A stretch of 64,000 nt of DNA. It comes from Castanea sativa. Its lineage: Eukaryota > Streptophyta > Magnoliopsida > Fagales > Fagaceae. The stretch is taken from the NCBI RefSeq assembly GCF_040712315.1, contig NC_134014.1, positions 40,537,634-40,601,633 on the forward strand. The letters run 5' to 3'. The notes below the pieces were generated by a model that saw only the letters and a list, made by a program, of their open reading frames with translations, searched no databases and was not told the origin of the DNA. The position numbers were made by a program, and so were the translations under genes. Shown piece by piece: positions 24,675-35,489 of the stretch. Positions within the stretch are counted from its first letter, which is position 1. Every line of letters begins with the position of its first letter.

Positions 24675-25054
24675 ATGGCCAAGATTTTCGCTACCCTGTT
24701 TATGTTATCCCTTGTTCTCTGCTCCACCACTCTTACCTATGCTGCTCGTCCAGAACCAAAATCGGACGTAGATGAAGCCACATCCCAACATCAGGTTGGT
24801 CCAATTTGTTTACATTTTTCTCACATTTTGAGTTTCTTAAATAAATAGATTTTGTATTGGGTTTTACGAGTTTTGATTCATGGGTGCTCTGTTTTTTTTT
24901 TTTTTTTTCTTAATAGGTTGTGGGGACACGTAATAGTCTTGAAGCATTGATTGAGAGCTGTCACATGCATGGGCTTTCGGAGGATGAGTGCTTAGAGAGG
25001 AGGACCCTGTCTGCCCATCTGGACTATATCTATACCCAGAAGGAGAAGCCATGA
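24675..25054 (+). CDS. PSK: Phytosulfokine precursor, two exons, 85 aa
   Basis: The gene encodes a secreted preprohormone. Exon 1 is 24675-24794 and exon 2 is 24917-25054. The 122-bp intron has GT..AG ends (CAG|GTTGGT ... AATAG|GTTGTG) and joins in phase 0. Residues 1-23 ([20 protein letters not shown]..) form a signal peptide. Near the C-terminus, residues 77-81 are YIYTQ (25025-25039), the phytosulfokine pentapeptide. It is preceded by Asp (LDYIYTQ), needed for tyrosine sulfation by TPST, and followed by a short basic tail KEKP. The conserved prodomain C..HG....ECL.RR is present ([15 protein letters not shown]). Length and two-exon structure match the family (about 75-110 aa). After sulfation and subtilase cleavage the peptide acts outside the cell on PSKR-type LRR kinases to promote growth. 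No lesion is visible. Confidence 0.95.
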
Positions 25055-26670
25055 TCCATGAGAATTATGTAATATGTGCTACTTGTACAGTTTATGTGAT
25101 GCTAATTATCACCACTAATAATATGACACTCTCTCCTTTTGGATGAGAGATTCACTCATTCCTTACTGTTTCTTTCTTGCGAGTCGGGATGTTATTTGGA
25201 TTATAATATATATGCCCTATTGTTGACATGTTACTGGTTTGTTTGCAAGTTTTCAGAGCAGGGACATCACCCCTGCTGTTATTCATACAGATTTCTTGGC
25301 GCTAAAATTTCTACATTTTTTTTCAACCAAAAAAAGACCCTGTTGACATGTTATGAACAATTGTCTGTCAAAGGTTTAATGATTATAAGAATTAGGATTT
25401 AGAATAAGAATTTATAGGTTTAGGTATAATATTATATAACAAAGTCTACATACCTCAACTTTGGTTTTCAATTCACCAATGACTTTTTTAGGTCAATTGA
25501 TATATATATATTTTTTTTGGGTATGAAAAAATAATACTTCTTTATATTTCTAAAAGAAGATATTCAAGATTTAAATCTAAATTCTCCTCCGTAACTTACC
25601 ATTTATAAAAAAATAATAATAATAAAATGCAATTTTCCATTTTCCTTTCTCCTTCCTAAGTTACCTTGGGTCCAAAAATCAGGTTTTGTAATCTTCAACA
25701 TTATAATGTTGGCTAGAAATGGACCGCAATCTTTAAGATTTTTTATTAGTTAAATTAGGATGAATGGGCAAACATTTTGAGCTTGGGTTCTCTACATGAA
25801 AAGATTTAAATAATATCAATGAACTACGAAATTCTTGAAAAAATAGAAGAAGTAGTTATCATAGGATTACCCCGCCCCCCACGGCCATTCAAATCCGTTC
25901 GAGCTGAATTTATTAGTTAATTCGAGAAGGGCAACCAATTTTCCATCCCATTTTCTTGTTAACATGTAATGATGTAAAGCCAACCTTAATTACCAGGGTC
26001 TGCCAACGCCTATAGCTAACTGCCGATTCAACTGTTTTGCTTTATTACACGCAAACATGAATCACCAAATAAGTAACCGAAAGAAGCAAAAGTTATTGAG
26101 TTTAGCGGAACTGTTCGTGGTTTTAAGGCTAGTCTATTACTAGCCTCCTGTTATTATATTCAAAATTCAATGTAAACAACAACTCGTATGGGTTCAGTTG
26201 GCGAAGATGAGAAATAACTTAAAGCTACTGGTGGTTGATATTGGTTGACAGTTGAGTAATAAAACATAAATTTGAAAGGCCTGCAAATAAAGGAACACCT
26301 TTGAAAGGCCTGCTATTATTAGCGTGATTTCTAGTTTGAGATTGAGATTCAGAATTTAAAGCTATATATGGTTCTTAGTTCTACTTCTGTAGCTCTTTTT
26401 CTGCAATTTTTGCGTGTTGATTATATTGTCAAGGGAACCTTCTATCACGAAAATTCCCTTCTAGAAAAGCTGAGGAGAATGCAGATTTCGGACCTACTAT
26501 CTAATATCTATCCCATTATGGATCCTAATTAACTATCTAGCCCACTAGCTTTTGACTATCTTTGCACACTCAAAATTTGTGGTCCTTGTTCAAGGACTTA
26601 TATCTCAACAATAACTATAGGGGAAAGACATTAAGTACTTCTTGTTATAGGCATATTAAAGTCAACGATT
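25055..26670. other. 3' flank of the phytosulfokine gene and intergenic DNA
   Basis: The first 300 bp include the probable 3' UTR. Beyond that there are only short ORFs and AT-rich sequence. Confidence 0.55.
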
Positions 26671-26735
26671 ATATGCAGTGGTGGAGCCAAAAATTAATTT
26701 TAAGGAGACAAAATTTATTACTAATGTATATACCG
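26671..26735. mobile_element. Possible transposon terminus
   Basis: GCAGTGGTGGAGCCAAAAAT resembles the CAGTGG(C/T)GGAGCCA ends often seen in plant DNA transposons. The partner end is not identified. Confidence 0.3.
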
Positions 26736-27104
26736 ACATAATTCAGCAACAAAAAAAAAAAAAAGGAAGTATATACCGACATAGACTTTTTTTTTTTTTA
26801 GTGTGTGTATTATAATAGACAGATGATAGATCTACATAGACATATAAGTGTGTAGTATAATTACTTTATATATATATATATATAAAAGAATATTGAGCCA
26901 AAGTTGGCGTCTTCACATGTATATTATACTTAAAAATAATATAAACAATAATTGTTATATCAATGATTGTTAATATGTTTTGTGACTTTAGACTTACTTT
27001 TCATATAATTGTTATCCACGATTATATCAGTATCTCACACACACATTATTTTATAAAAGTATCATCTAAAGATTTTAGTCCTGTCAATTTGATAGGTCAT
27101 TGTT
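26736..27104. other. Intergenic low-complexity DNA
   Basis: It contains a short direct repeat (GTATATACCGACATA twice, around 26727-26783), A and T runs and a TA microsatellite near 26866-26884. No gene is seen. Confidence 0.55.
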
Positions 27105-27260
27105 AGCTCTGCTAGTAAATTCTTTGGTTCTTAAATAAGAGATTTAAAGTTCATCCTAGTCTATACCAATAATCAATTATTGTCTTGACATGATAATAAT
27201 TAATAAAAACTAATGACAGTGCCTTGACTTGATAATAAAGAACAATCATCATATGGTATA
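27105..27260 (+). mobile_element. SINE, family 2, strongly decayed copy
   Basis: It retains 'ttagctctgctagtaaa' (box A region), 'aaataagagatttaaagttca', 'tataccaataatcaatta', 'ttgtcttgacatgataat', in the same order as the intact copy at 29735. Confidence 0.5.
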
Positions 27261-27315
27261 TCTTAAAAAAATAATAATGATAATAATAAACATTAATAGA
27301 AAGTGCAACAAACTA

Positions 27316-28651
27316 ATGGCCTGTTTGGAAGTTTAGAGAGGGAGGAGAGTAGAGGAGAGTAAAGGGGAGGAGAGTAGTGGGGAGGAAAGTAGAGGGTAAT
27401 GGTTATCCTCCACCTTGTTTGAATGTTTTTAAAATTAGTAAAAGGGAAGAGAGTAATTAGCCCTTCCTCTTGTTTAGATGTTTTAAAAATTAGGATGAAG
27501 ATGAGAGAAAATGATTTAAATAGACAAATTTACCCTTATTTAAAAATAGACTTGCAACATTAGTCTATGATTAATTTATAAAGTCTTCAACCTGATTATC
27601 ATTAGTCTAAATCTTAGAATATGTTAGTGAATTTTTTTTTTTGGGAGAAGCATAAATTTTTTTTTTTTAAAAAATAAAACAAAATAAAGGCACATTTTCT
27701 GAGCAGCCAAACACAGGCACAAGTAAGGAAAAAAAAAACAGAAATTTCAAAGAAACACAAACCAAATCCCCGAAAATGCACACAACCCAAAATAAGTGAG
27801 ATCTTGGAGAATGAAGAGCAAGCGAAGCGAGATCCTGGAGTTGTAGGGAGAAACCCTAGAATCGTCACCGAAGAAGGGGCACCAGGAATGGAAATTATAA
27901 ACGGACGGTCGCAATCTTTGGAGGAATGTCAATTGCAATCCTCATCATCGTCGGAATAGTTCTTCGGAATCAGAGGGGAAGAGTCGCCGTCGCACTTCAT
28001 CAGTGACAAAGTGGCTCGAGGCTCGATCGAGCTTGAGTGCCTAAGCTCAATCCCGATCGCCGCGAGCAACGTGGACCTTTAGACGTCGTTCGTCGACGAC
28101 CCACGACTCAGCGGCGTCTAATTTCTTGTGCTTTTTTTAGGTTACAGCTGTGAGATTCTAAGAAAAATTTTGTGGCTTTAATTTCTGTTTGGGTGCTCTG
28201 AAAATGGAGGAAAAGGGAAAGGAATTGAAATTTGAGTTTTGTGTATTTTGTTTGTCGTTTTGTTTGTTAGAAAATAAAAATTATAGTTACACTTCTTGAA
28301 AGAGAAAAGTGTTTGTTTTTGGTGGCTTTTCCGGTTTTGAATTTCTAAAAGTTTAGCTTTAAATTATTTATTTTCTCATCAAACAAACAAAGATAATTTA
28401 TATAATCGGTTTGTAATTTTGTTAATTTAGAAAGGGTAAATTGGAGAATTCATTTGATTAATAATTTATCTACTCTACTCTTTCTCCAAATCTCTCCAAT
28501 TTGGGGGAATTAAAATGAGGGATTAGAGGTAGTTGAAATCCCTCCAAACCCCTCTCCCTCCTTCCTTAAAAAACTTTCAAACAAGGTAATTGAATTACTA
28601 TCTCTCCTTTTACTCTACTCCCCTCCTTTTTTTAACTTCTAAACAGGCCAT
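27316..28651. mobile_element. Non-autonomous TIR element (about 1.34 kb) with a GC-rich core
   Basis: The left end ATGGCCTGTTTGGAAGTTTA and the right end, read inward, ATGGCCTGTTTAGAAGTTAA match closely. The similarity continues for about 50 bp as purine-rich 'ggaggagagtagaggagagtaaa' type sequence. I could not find a convincing TSD, so the superfamily is open (MULE or hAT style). The core at 27800-28140 is notably GC-rich and coding-like compared with the AT-rich arms. It could be a captured host-gene fragment, but no reading frame with a known domain is intact. Confidence 0.65.
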
Positions 28652-29033
28652 AAGGCTAATGGTGGCAATAAACTTCATGGACATGTAAAACGTTGATATA
28701 GTCTTAATGCCGCGTAAGCTGATGTTGAAGAGGATATACTCGATCATATTATACCTACCAACCCAGTTCTACTAAAATGCTTTAAACTAAGATGGTAGTG
28801 GCAAATTGAAACTTGGCTGTGTGCGCCCAAGCCGACATAAATGTCAAATGCAAAGGCTCTTTCTAATGTATAATTTATTACCTCCTAATATACTATATAT
28901 GTTAATCTTAACATGCCAAATTGAGTGAAAGTGGCTAAAATGATGCTATCATGACAAGTATTTCCCAAATCCATAAAAACCTTTCTGGTAAAACAATGGG
29001 TCGTATTTTGATTTTGATTTTGATTTTTTTTTT

Positions 29034-29150
29034 TTAAACAAACATACACAAAAGGGAGAGGGAAAAAAGTTCTAACACAAAGGCACATCACAACTCTACT
29101 CAAAAGTCATGGTAACTTTTAAGGGAGGGTGAGACAAGTTATACTACAAA
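29034..29150. repeat. Dispersed repeat R1, copy 2
   Basis: Matches 22471-22593 ('agttctaacacaaaggcaca', 'actcaaaagtcatggtaact', 'gacaagttatac'). Confidence 0.65.
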
Positions 29151-29228
29151 AGAATTAAATTCAGATGCTATAATGTGATGCATGCAAACAAGGCCATTTG
29201 AAGCTCACTTTTCATACGTTGGATTTTT

Positions 29229-29398
29229 ATTTTTTAAGGGAGTTTTAACTTATGATGTCTGTTTTTTATAATAGTTTTTTTGATGATAGCTCTTTATCGT
29301 TAAACCAAGACAGTGATTAGTTTTTAGTATAAGCGGTGATTGAACCCCAGATCTCTTATTTAACCATCAAAGATTATACTAGTTGAGCTAACTGAAAC
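29229..29398 (-). mobile_element. SINE, family 2, minus-strand copy
   Basis: Minus strand: 'ggggtttcagttagctcaac' head with box A, 'ggggttcaatcaccgc' box B, 'ttatactaaaaac', 'ttggttta.cgataaagagc', then A-rich sequence. It matches 29735-29900. Confidence 0.75.
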
Positions 29399-29734
29399 CC
29401 CAAACTTTACCATATGAGTTTCTAACATTGCATCAAAGGCCAAAGCTTCGTGATCACATGATGCATTCTTAAGCACCCTGCCACTGCCTGATAAATATGA
29501 TTTTCATGAAGAATATTGTAATTGCTACAAGTCATTCCTGTGGAAAAAAATTTCAACGCTTTTATTACAAGAATCATTTTGGGTCTTCATCTCGTAAAAT
29601 CCATTGTTGATATTAGTTTTTCTTTATTAAAGACATGACTCAGGAGACAAGAGTAGATAGAAGTTATAAGTGTTTATCCCAAAAAACAGGCTTAAAGTAT
29701 TGTCATTGTAGATATTAAATTTTTATGTCTAAGT

Positions 29735-29900
29735 GGGTTCTAGTTAGCTCAATTGGTAAAGTCTTAGATGCTTGAATAAGAGATGTGGGGTTCAATCTCT
29801 GCCTACACCAAAAATTGATTGGTGTCTTGGTTTGATGATAAAGAGCTATTATCAGGAGCGGACGTCATTAGTTGAAACTCTCTCTCAAAAAAAAAAAAAA
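29735..29900 (+). mobile_element. SINE, family 2, well preserved
   Basis: The tRNA-like head GGGTTCTAGTTAGCTCAATT carries box A (TAGCTCAATTGG). Box B is GGGTTCAATCT. The body is 'cctacaccaaaaattgattgg', 'tgatgataaagagctatta', 'aggagcggacgtcat', and it ends in A14. It is flanked by ATGTCTAAGT (29725-29734) and ATGTCTAAAT (29903-29912), a 10-bp TSD with one mismatch. RNA polymerase III promoter boxes, poly(A) and TSD are the hallmarks of a retroposed SINE. Confidence 0.88.
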
Positions 29901-29967
29901 TCATGTCTAAATAAGGTGTGTTATCACGTCATATATTTTTTATTAGGCTTAGCTTACCTTCAGGTCA

Positions 29968-30937
29968 CATTTGGTATAGGGGAATCCACATTATTTTTTG
30001 CATTCAGATTTCTGGGAATGTGATACCTTGCAATCTGGATACTTAAGGATGTAACTATTAGGAATCTAATAAGAATCCCAGAAATGTAAGATTATAATGT
30101 TTGGTTTATTTCTAAGAATCTTAACTGAATTATTTATTTTTCCTATTCTATCCTTATATTTGTAAATCCAATATAAGTCTTTTTTTTTTAATCTTCCTCT
30201 AAATAAATAATGAAAAACAAAATATAAACTACAGTTTAAATTATGACAAATCTAAAACGTGTATACAAATATGATGGGTTGTTAAAAATTAAAAATCCAC
30301 ACATTCTATATCATTGTATAACAAACATCAAAAGCACCAAATGGGATACAAATTATTAAAATTGTAGAAGCAGCGTCATTAATCTAAAAACAAAAAACTA
30401 GATGAAGCCACCAATCCAGATCTACATTTCTAGCAACTAAACAAAACCAAGATTTGAGATATGGATAGATACATTAACAAATTTCCATGAAAATAGATCC
30501 ATTAATAATTTGTTGAGTAACACACACAACAATAAAAGTGAATGCTTGGCAACAATGGAGGGTCTCCTTCAATTTTTTTTTTTTTTTTCACGTGAAACCT
30601 AGATAGAACTTTGTTAATGAATATATAAACAGAGTTGTCTATCTTATTTACGTTGTTTTGGCGGGAAGAGATAAAGACAAAAGAAAAGATATTGATGATT
30701 TGTTTTATATTTTATCTCAATTGCTTAAATAATAAGGATAAAGGGTTAAAATTGTCAATTTATAAAAAAATACAATTTTCTTTAAATTTCGGAATCTAGA
30801 TATCCACCTACAGAAAGGGGGTTAAAGGGGGAATCCAAATTCCCTTGGCATTTGATTCTCTAGTGTGATTTGCAACCAAACATGAGAATCTTTAAACATT
30901 CTTAGAAATCCTAAAACATTACCCCGTACCAAACGCT
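29968..30937. mobile_element. Non-autonomous DNA element with TTTGGTA..GGGGAAT ends
   Basis: The left end ACATTTGGTATAGGGGAATC and the right end, read inward, AGCGTTTGGTACGGGGTAAT are related. Subterminal 'gaatctagat', 'ggaatcc' and 'aagaatc' blocks occur in both arms. The interior is AT-rich and non-coding. No TSD was resolved. Confidence 0.5.
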
Positions 30938-31162
30938 ACAATAGTACTTTTTTAACTAGAATTTCATTTTGTTTAAACAAGAAACTGCCACATCGCCCAC
31001 TAACTAAATAAAAGGTAGAGATTAAAGCTCACTACCTACCCCTTATTATTATGTATTTAAAATAAAATGAGACATTTCGTTAAAAAAAAAACATTTTAGG
31101 TAAGCTAAATCCTTTTTTATTATCTTACAAAAGAATTTGTTCACGAATTTAAAAGTTGAATG

Positions 31163-31310
31163 TTTTTTTTATACAAGATAGAATTTCTACCCTAGCCTAA
31201 TCTAAGTGTATATGTGTGTGAAGCTCCCTCCTGGAGACTTGAACTCCAACCCTTGTCCCCCACACCCCACAAGCATTTATACTTATGGAATGACCACCGC
31301 ACCAAGGGTG
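31163..31310 (-). mobile_element. SINE, family 1, minus-strand copy
   Basis: Minus strand: head 'cacccttggtgcggtggtca' (box A region), 'gggttggagttcaagtctcc' (box B), 'gggagcttcacacacatata', 'gtagaaattctatcttgtat', then A8. It is the best preserved of the three family 1 copies. Confidence 0.75.
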
Positions 31311-32224
31311 AGCCGTAGTAAAGTTGTATGTTTCAATCACTTTCTCTTTTCCTATCATCTCATCTCTGCTCCTATATAAACATTGAATGCATACATCCTA
31401 GTATCTACATGATTAAATGCCCTTATTGGCTTCCTTATTGTTGAGGTTCAAAAAATCATAACACAAGGCCCAAAGAAATAGCACATTGGGCCAACCCCAT
31501 GGAAAGTAAAATTGAAAAGAGGTTGAGCTCACAAAAAAGAAAAGGATGGTAGGCCTAAAAGATTTGAAACGCAAGATCCATGAAGGGGCAGGTTTTAGAG
31601 CCCATGAAACAAAGGGAGGAAAGAAAAGGGCCTAGCTCACCAAGATCAGAGGACCAAAGAGAGTCCAGTAGAAAGAATTGGGTCAGGATCCCGGAGACTA
31701 CCAAGGGCCCGAGATCCCTGGGATGTGCAGCACAACCAAAGTGGGATTGAGACAGCTCGAAAGGGGAACCAAAAAGCACAAGAAACGAAGGACAAATATG
31801 TCATTTTCAAGCACTCAGAGATGCAGCAAAGAAGCGACTTGGAAAGCAACAACTCATGAACAAAAGGCTAGTACCTCGGGGAACCCAGAAAGAAGAACCA
31901 TAAGGGGAAATAGTTGGGAAAACCTTCGACTTGGCAAGGAAGGATTCAGCTCACTGTGGAAAAATAACAAAAAATAAGGGCAGCTAAAAGTTGAATCTAA
32001 AAGGTGAGAAACCTTAAAAGAAGAGAGGATGAAGGTCAGCTCTCCAACGACGCCCCTCAAATGGAAAGCCAGTAAGTGACTTTTAGGGAAGCAGCATTAA
32101 AAGAGAAAAACTATGAGAAAAAAGGAAATAGCCAGCCATCAGAATAGTTGGCATAACAAGGGCTCTGTTACCCAGTGGATCAAAAAGAGAGAACTAGTGG
32201 TACCACGGAGCCCTAAGGTGACGC

Positions 32225-32231
32225 TATAAAA
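32225..32231 (+). promoter_or_regulatory. LTR TATA box
   Basis: GCTATAAAAGGGCATT in the 5' LTR. The same motif is conserved in each later LTR copy (near 37950, 38980 and 40005). Confidence 0.65.
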
Positions 32232-32278
32232 GGGCATTCAACAGAAAAAGAAAAGGGGGAGGATCATTAAGAGAAAGC

Positions 32279-32665
32279 TCTGTAAAACTTAAGAAAAACA
32301 GGGGAATATCTCCCGGTATCCCAGAAACAGCCACTATAATACAATACTTGGATTCAAAAAGGATTCAAACTTTGCAAGTCTTAGAGGTTGAGATAGCTAT
32401 CTAAGTCTGCAATTTTTTGAGCTTATTTGGACCTTGTAGCACGATTTAGTGAGCATGTTGTAATCCAAAAAACTCTGTAAAACTCAAAGAAAATAGGGGA
32501 ATATCTCCCGGTATCCCAGAAACAGCCACTATAATAGCACCTGCTTGGATTCAAAAAGGTTCAAATTTTACAAGTCTTAGAGGCCTAGAGAGTCATCTAA
32601 GTCTGTAATCTTTGAGCTTACTTGAACCTTGCATTAAGTCTTGGTGAGCTCATTGTAATCCATAA
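32279..32665. repeat. 194-bp internal doublet of the LTR
   Basis: Two diverged copies start at CTCTGTAAAACT (32279 and 32473). They share 'gggaatatctcccggtatcc', 'cagaaacagccactataata' and 'caagtcttagagg'. Every LTR copy downstream carries the same doublet, so it predates the array. Confidence 0.85.
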
Positions 32666-32957
32666 CTAAAAAAAGAAATTAATGAAATATTTCCTACTGA
32701 CTCTGAGGATCCTGAACAAATATTTTGTGTGTTTCTTTATTACATTGCCTTCCTTTGCTGTTTTCTTATTGTTCAATACATATGTTCTCGCTTGCTAGTG
32801 TATACGTATTGTAGGAACCTTGCTTGTGCACCACTTGGTTTGTAAACAACTCATTTAGCTGCGGTAAACCAAGCCTAGTCCACCAAACAACAAGCAAGGC
32901 ACCCGGGATCCTTGTTTCTACATGGGCTTGGGTACTGTCCAAAAAAGGACCCTCACA

Positions 32958-32978
32958 TTTTGGCAACTCCACTGGGGA
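32958..32978 (+). other. Primer-binding site
   Basis: TGGCAACTCCACTGGGGA (32961-32978) follows the LTR end by three bases. The later copies read TGGCGACTCCACTGGGGA (from 38706) and TGGCGACTCCACTAGGGA (from 39727). It would pair with a tRNA 3' end finishing ..GTCGCCA. Confidence 0.75.
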
Positions 32979-33613
32979 CTGGAAAAAGGAGAGGGAAGAA
33001 GTAGTCCCTTCGCAAGCCTGGCTCCAAAGCAGGGAAACACTAAGAGGAAGGAAAGTTCTTCTTAAAGTGTGGGTTCTTCCAAAGAACGTCCCACCAAGAG
33101 ACTCTGTATGGAATTTTGGGGAACTTCCCAACACAAGATAAGTCATTATTTTCTCCACTTTACAATTTGAACATAATGGATCATTGTCCTACTCTCTTAA
33201 AAAAAAAAAAAGGTCATGTTGTAATATTTAAACAATCATAACATTGTCTCATCACTAAAAAAAAAATGTAGAAGTGAGCAAATATAAAACATATATAGAG
33301 ATTGATGAAATGAAGATTGTATGAGCTGCATAATAAAGCAATGACCCCACATTTGGGGGCTAATGTATTTTCTTTATAAAAAAAATTTATGATATTGTTT
33401 CATTTGTTTAAAAAGAAAAAAAGAAAGAGAAGTAAGCGAATCAAAGAAGCTTGGTGGAATGTAAATTACATAGCAAAGCAATTGCCTCACGTTGTGGGGC
33501 TAAAGAATTTTTGCAGCAACTTGATAATAATATCATATGGTGCAGGTTAGCAAAATGGACAAGTTCCTTGGCTCCGCCCATGGATTTAGCAAAATGGAGT
33601 AGTTTCATAAAAG

Positions 33614-34140
33614 CTTAGGAGATCTTTGATCCTAACAAAGCTGAGGAGATCCTTTATTTCAGCAAGGCTGGGTACATCCTTTATTCCAACAAAGTTGAGG
33701 AGATCCTTTATTCCAGCAAAGTTGAGGAGATCCTTTATTCCAGCAAAGCTGAGTACACCCTCAATTCCAACAAAACCTAGGAGATCTTTAATCCCAACAA
33801 AGCTGAGGAGATCATTTATTTCAGCAAGGCTGGGTACATCCTTTATTCCAACAAAGCTGAAGAGATCCTTTATTCCAGCAAAGCTGAGTACACCCTCAAT
33901 TCCAACAAAGCCTGGGAGATCCTTAATCCCAATAAAGCTGAGGAGATCATTTATTTCATCAAGGTTGGGTGCATCCTTAATTCCAGCAAAGTATAGGAGA
34001 TCCTTGACTCCTAAAAAGTAAAGCCTGGGAGATCCTTGATCCCAACAAAGCTGAGGAGATCCTTTATTCCAACAAAACTGAGGAGATCCTTAATCCCAAC
34101 AAAGTTGAGGTTGATTCCAAAGGAGATCCTTGATTCCAGT
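33614..34140. repeat. 27-bp minisatellite in the LTR-element interior
   Basis: About 19 imperfect copies of AAGxTGAGGAGATCCTTTAT-TCCAGCA. Because 27 is a multiple of three, one frame stays open for 131 codons as a nine-residue repeat (RRSFIPAKL type), but this is not evidence of a gene. Confidence 0.9.
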
Positions 34141-34905
34141 AAAATAAAATTTTCCTAGTTCCAGCCATGGTTCTAGCAAAATGGAGTAGTTCCTTGGTTC
34201 CACAATAGCATCAAGAGAATGTGGATTAAGCATGATTCAACAACAGCTCATGTCTTGGGGGTTAAAGCCTATTGTGCAGCGGACCTTGAATATATTTTGA
34301 AGAAAATCAATAGAAACACTATATTGTCAACATTATTGAAAGCTCAACAACTATACAGTGCATCTATCATTTCTTGCAGCCCAACAATGGGGTTCACCCA
34401 TGGAAATAACAAGATTTGGAGAAGCTATAGAATCCATTGGAGGACATGTACAACTAGCTCTAAAGGTCAACCATGGCATCACAAATATCATTTGATCCTC
34501 TCAATGTACCAATGGTACGTGAAATAGGGACTAAATGGGAAGCCCACAAAAATTGCTGCCAATCCTAGTCCCTTCATCTAGCATGAAGTAAACTTCATGG
34601 AAAATACATTCTATGATGCGTCGGCTCTAGCTGAAGAATACTCCATCTGTAGGATCCCGAGGGTTCCTATCCCAGAAGAAGAAGAAACCTAGAGGGAAGG
34701 CTAATATACTGCTTATGAAGATCCTGGAGAAACTTATGGACATGGAAAGGAAGGCATAAATCCTACCAAAGGAAAAAACTAGAAGAGGTGAACTTGGGGG
34801 CTGACCCAAGGAACCCAGGGCCTATCCTCATCAGCAGTCAATTATTGGTACAAAAACTAGAGAAACTTGTGGAGCTATTGAAAAAAAAAATGAAGATTTA
34901 TTGGC

Positions 34906-35195
34906 GTGTACTCCTGCAAATTAAATAAGGCGCATCCAAAGGATAAATTTCCTTTGCCTAACATTGATCTCCTCATAGATCCAATTAAGGCAACAACAAT
35001 ATCAACCATGAAGAGGCATACCATGATCAAAGAACTCAAGAGCTTCTTGGAGAGAATTTCTTGCATTGGGAAGTTCACACCAAGGCTAGCCTTGGTCACT
35101 AGTGGACTATCCAAATTGTTGAAAAAGAAGAATGTTTTCATATGGGGAGCTGAGCATCCAAATGTCTTTCATAAAATTTTAATAGATCATGAGTC
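34906..35195 (+). pseudogene. Ty3/gypsy pol scrap (RT start fused to the RT end)
   Basis: The frame reads LNKAHPKDKFPLPNIDLLID, matching the reverse-transcriptase motif that precedes the palm in gypsy elements. After about 15 residues it jumps to IKELKSFLERISCIGKFTPR and LSKLLKKKNVFIWGAEH, which belong to the RT thumb/RNase H connection. The catalytic YxDD segment between them is deleted. The scrap lies within the internal region of the LTR element and cannot encode an active enzyme. Confidence 0.75.
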
Positions 35196-35489
35196 ATTTG
35201 CCTGTCTTGTGAGTACTAGTCCATGACAAAATCATCTTGGTGGAGCTCCTCCTAGCCACCAGTCCACCAGTGAGAGTAACCTTAAGTGGCTCGTAAAAGA
35301 AGAGTATTTTCATGAAGTATTTGTTCACAGCTAAGAGAGGATATATTAGAAGATCCTTTGAGAAGGAAACAAATCCTTGACCCTTTGGAGAAAAGAAAAG
35401 AAATCAGTTCAGTAACCCCACTTGAGAATGGGAGGCTACGAAGGAACCTTTTTTTGAAGATTGAAAAATTCAATGGCCATGAACAAATT

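Larger units (their letters stand above)
31439..32957 (+). repeat. 5' LTR (1519 bp)
   Basis: Begins TGTTGAGGTTC and ends CCCTCACA (TG..CA). It contains a TATA box at 32225-32231 and an internal tandem doublet of about 194 bp at 32279-32665. The matching LTR is at 37166-38702. Confidence 0.92.

Noticed and set aside
29735..29900. Possible tRNA gene (box A and box B present)
   Set aside because: The cloverleaf is not complete, and the unit ends in poly(A) with TSDs, so it is a SINE.
32766..33158. 130-codon minus-strand ORF, and its plus-strand partner, across the 5' LTR end
   Set aside because: It overlaps the LTR/PBS junction, is antisense to the element and shows no domain.
33626..34021. 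131-codon ORF with regular nine-residue repeats, resembling a repeat protein
   Set aside because: It is a by-product of a 27-bp minisatellite inside an LTR element. No start context, domain or independent support.
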